This document shows positions 62,501-64,000 of a stretch of 64,000 bases of DNA, piece by piece. This stretch comes from Chitinophaga niastensis. GTDB lineage: Bacteria > Bacteroidota > Bacteroidia > Chitinophagales > Chitinophagaceae. The notes beneath the pieces were generated by a model that was given only the letters and a program-made list of their open reading frames with translations, ran no database searches and was not told the DNA's origin. The first letter of the stretch is position 1. Every line of letters starts with the position of its first letter. A program made the translations under genes and the position numbers. The stretch spans positions 310,001-374,000 of the forward strand of contig NZ_PYAW01000003.1 of assembly GCF_003014755.1 (NCBI RefSeq). The letters run 5' to 3'.

Positions 62501-62836
62501 AGAGAAAGCACTTACCTCTGCCGCCGCCTGGGCCATGTTAGTACCCGGATAAAAATTTATTTTAATCAGCGTTAAGCCTTGTATATTCTTTGTTTCTATA
62601 TTTTTTACACCATTTACAAATAATAATATATTGATGTATTGTTTACCGAAAAAAGATTCCATCTGGGTAGAAGTATAACCACCAAATGGATGTGAAAGAT
62701 ATATAACCGGCATATCCAGCTTTGGAAAGATGTCAATCTTAATAGTAGTGACAGCTTTAATACCAAAGAAGAATAATCCGGCAACAAGCACCAAAATAGT
62801 GATGGGTTTACGAAGTGCAAAACGAATAAGGTTCAT
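59564..62836 (-). CDS. RND efflux transporter (inner-membrane pump)
   Basis: The 1090-residue pump has two six-helix repeats, each preceded by a large periplasmic loop. Landmarks: SHPFGGYTSTQMESFFGKQYINILLFVNGV, SGLALAIGILVDESTVTIENI (TM4, proton-relay Asp) and MGMIMSVGVSISNAVLLITN (TM10). It belongs to the AcrB/MdtB-like superfamily (HAE1 or a related bacterial branch); the substrate is unknown. The cytoplasmic loop between the halves is longer than usual (about residues 495-560) and contains an EF-hand-like NSNRDGKVSRFE. It lies between TolC-like and adaptor genes. Confidence 0.95.
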   Translation of the reverse strand: MNLIRFALRKPITILVLVAGLFFFGIKAVTTIKIDIFPKLDMPVIYLSHPFGGYTSTQMESFFGKQYINILLFVNGVKNIETKNIQGLTLIKINFYPGTNMAQAAAEVSAFSNRIQAIFPPGSNPPFIIRFDASTLPVGQLVLSSDKRSNNELLDLANVYVRSSFTSIPGLVGSTPFGGNMRTVVIKADPELLRSHNMTPDQLVEALRLNNQTAPSGNVRIGTKNYITPANTTIKQIKDFENIPLFKNGVQNLYLRDVAVVEDGADVSTSYALINGKRSVYIDIAKAADASTWEVVQHLKKAMPKIQTQLPEDVKLSYEFDQSTYVINSVKSLLTEGAIGAILTGLMVLLFLGDPRGALIVILTIPIAIISGVLFLSLFGQTINIMTLSGLALAIGILVDESTVTIENIHQHLDLGKPKSLAIWDACKEIAFPKLLILFCILAVFAPAFTMGGIPGSLFLPLALAIGFSMIVSYFLAQTFVPVMANWLMKGKHHKGKDGKNMTDSEEFAAAGLDAGGEGDTWEQKTALLERANSNRDGKVSRFEKIRARYLRFIGRMMPYRKVIVTAYLVIVCLLVYWQLNSIGRDVLPKVNGSQFQVRLRQPDGTRIEETEKKTIQLIDAVNNMVGKENVSITSAFVGLHPQLFSTAPIFLWMAGPHEAVLQVALKEGYKTNLDELKDKIRARARQIDTSMLLSFEPIELTDKILSQGSPTPIEVRFSGRNKKLNEQYALKMVDRLKQIPYLRDVQLGQSISYPSLNINIDRVRAAQLGVDVGDISRSLIASTSSSRLTEKNIWVDEKAGLSYNVQVQVPENKITSQNDIGEIPLLKNAARPILSDVASITPDITYGENDDLGSLPILTVTANLNNKDLGTASGDVKKAIASLGDLPRGLNVDLIGLSSTLIDTLDSLQSGLLIAIVVIFLMLAANFQSFKVSAIVLATVPAVLFGSLSLLLMCGSTLNLQSYMGMIMSVGVSISNAVLLITNAEQIRKHNGNAMLSAREASALRMRPIAMTALAMVVGMIPMASGLGEAGDQSSPLGRAVIGGLVASTFAALFILPLAFAWGQGKTTTQSVSLDPEDEESIHYIPLKG

Positions 62837-62863
62837 ACTATCTATTTGTGAATTATCAATTGA

Positions 62864-62941
62864 AAAGCTGTTAGCAGTTAGCTTTTAGCCCTTAGCGGTT
62901 AGTTAAAAGCTAATTGCTAAAAGCTAACCGCTAAAAGCTTT
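62864..62941. repeat. inverted repeat built from AGCTTTTAGC words inside the efflux operon
   Basis: Left arm 62864-62889 and right arm 62916-62941 (26 bp, 24 complementary) are made of tandem variants of ttagc/gctaa words, and the 26-base loop contains more of them. It fills the gap between the TolC-like and pump genes of one operon, so the transcript would carry the hairpin. Confidence 0.85.
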
Positions 62942-62944
62942 CCT

Positions 62945-64000
62945 TCACAGCTGGTTCTCAAATAACTTGAAATCCCCGGCTGCTGAAGCTTTTAACAAGA
63001 GTGCCTGCCATACATTACTATACGCGATATCCCTGTCTGTTTCTGCCCGTATTAAAGTATATAATGCCTGTGTAACATCCACCAGGTTGGTTAACCCATT
63101 ATTATATAAGACGGATTTTTGCAGATAAGCATCTGATGCGGCTTTCACCTGCACGGGCACCTCGTTATAATTACTTAGAGCATTAGTAATTTTAGTATCG
63201 GAAAGCTGTAGCTGGGCCAGCAATTGCTGGTTCACGAGGTCGTATTCGTCCTGTAGTCCCTTGCTGATCATCCTTTGCGATTTTACCTGTTGTGATATAC
63301 GCAGTGGTTGTGTTAAGTTCCAGGTAACACCTATGCCAACCAGGTAATTGGTACGGGTGGGTTTAGTACCATCCCAATAGTTATGCGTATAGGCGTTCAG
63401 GTTTTGTGCATTGTAAGTTGGCTCAAAGCCCGATCCGCGTGTTTGCAGCACACTTATCAGGGAAAATGCAGGGTAGCTCAGCGTCCTGTAATACTTCATT
63501 TGCTCATTGCTGAGTGCAATGCGGCTTTTATACCATTGCAGTAAAGGATGATTATTTAAAGCCGATGTATCACCGGGGAAAGCCGGCACACGGGAAACAA
63601 AAACAGTATCCAGTGTAAAAGTCTGTACCGGTACACCCATTAGTTGGGCCAGCTGACTGGATTCCGTTTGCTCAAAATCTATGGCCCTGGTCAACGCTAT
63701 TTTAGCGCCGGATACTTCTGCATTGGCTTGTGCAGAGTCTACGCCGGCACTCAATCCGTTCTTTACCCGCGTAACTACCACCCGGCGAAAGGTGTCAGCC
63801 CGGTTCAGGTTTTTCTGATAGGATTGTGTGAGCTTTTGTGCGGCTAACAGATTAAGATAAGCGGCTGCTACTTTTACTTCCTGCTGAAATATTTCTTGTT
63901 GCCAGTCTTTGTTATCCCGAGTAGCAACCGCTTGAGCAGTTTTAATTTTTTCTTTGGCCCTGCCGAAAGCAAAAAAATCCCAGTTTACGTTTGCCAGGTA
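62945..64000 (-). CDS. TolC-family outer-membrane efflux channel (5' end outside window)
   Basis: The frame is open from the stop at 62945 to the right edge (352 codons), so the N-terminus is missing. Sequence is typical of TolC channels: alternating amphipathic helices (VNWDFFAFGRAKEKIKTAQAVA, EVKVAAAYLNLLAAQKLTQSYQKNL, NGLSAGVDSAQANAEVSGAKIAL) and barrel segments (ISVLQTRG, LVGIGVTWNLTQPLRI). It forms the outer-membrane exit duct of the RND pump encoded downstream. Confidence 0.93.
   Translation of the reverse strand, partial: YLANVNWDFFAFGRAKEKIKTAQAVATRDNKDWQQEIFQQEVKVAAAYLNLLAAQKLTQSYQKNLNRADTFRRVVVTRVKNGLSAGVDSAQANAEVSGAKIALTRAIDFEQTESSQLAQLMGVPVQTFTLDTVFVSRVPAFPGDTSALNNHPLLQWYKSRIALSNEQMKYYRTLSYPAFSLISVLQTRGSGFEPTYNAQNLNAYTHNYWDGTKPTRTNYLVGIGVTWNLTQPLRISQQVKSQRMISKGLQDEYDLVNQQLLAQLQLSDTKITNALSNYNEVPVQVKAASDAYLQKSVLYNNGLTNLVDVTQALYTLIRAETDRDIAYSNVWQALLLKASAAGDFKLFENQL

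Overview
The window comes from a Bacteroidota genome, most likely the Chitinophaga/Chitinophagaceae group. Evidence seen in the sequence: three TonB-dependent receptors (one with a SusC-type plug), many signal-peptide and lipoprotein glycan-active enzymes, almost no Shine-Dalgarno sequences, and repeated Bacteroidota-type promoter elements (TTG or TTTG, about 20 bases, then TAnnTTTG) just before start codons. The genus is inference; no rRNA or marker gene is present apart from one tRNA-Pro.

Layout. 1-2.5 kb: SusC-like receptor, cut by the left edge. 3.2-8.9 kb: small housekeeping genes (peptidase E, TetR, AraC plus SDR, DEAD-type helicase, lipoprotein). 8.9-12.5 kb: siderophore-type receptor and a clan GH-A glycosidase. 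12.5-13.0 kb: a huge near-perfect palindrome with arms of about 200 bp. 13.0-19.2 kb: LytTR regulator, TonB receptor, parallel beta-helix lipoprotein and diheme cytochrome (SO2931/SO2930-like pair). 19.2-22.2 kb: two hypothetical genes, a GH144-like glucanase and tRNA-Pro(CGG). 22.2-31.4 kb: an accessory stretch with decaying genes (DoxX and acyltransferase, each with TGA at an expected Trp; a GlxA remnant) and a DUF2975/XRE module. 31.4-37.1 kb: TlpA-like thioredoxin, two-lobed aspartic protease, GH28 polygalacturonase, methyltransferase. 37.9-41.7 kb: three Crp/Fnr regulators, each followed by a small effector gene. 41.8-48.3 kb: L-fucose utilisation locus (AraC, GH29, fuconate dehydratase, SSS symporter, mutarotase, SDR). 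48.4-50.9 kb: YncE/phosphoesterase fusion. 51.3-54.3 kb: candidate RiPP cluster with an 87-residue precursor, a radical SAM/SPASM maturase and a JmjC-type oxygenase. 54.3-58.3 kb: miscellaneous genes and a second membrane-protein/XRE module. 58.4-64.0 kb: tripartite RND efflux operon, cut by the right edge.

Two points stand out. First, the 51.3-54.3 kb cluster looks like a new type of peptide-modification pathway: a helical leader-like precursor ending in a Cys/Asp/Asn-rich tail, a SPASM enzyme and an overlapping JmjC oxygenase, with a hairpin between precursor and enzymes. Second, the window repeats one regulatory design. A regulator gene is followed at once by its presumed target, with a candidate operator lying in or next to the regulator's 3' end. 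The operators are 21-bp-period direct repeats for AraC and LytTR, and 6-4-6 palindromes for all three Crp/Fnr proteins.
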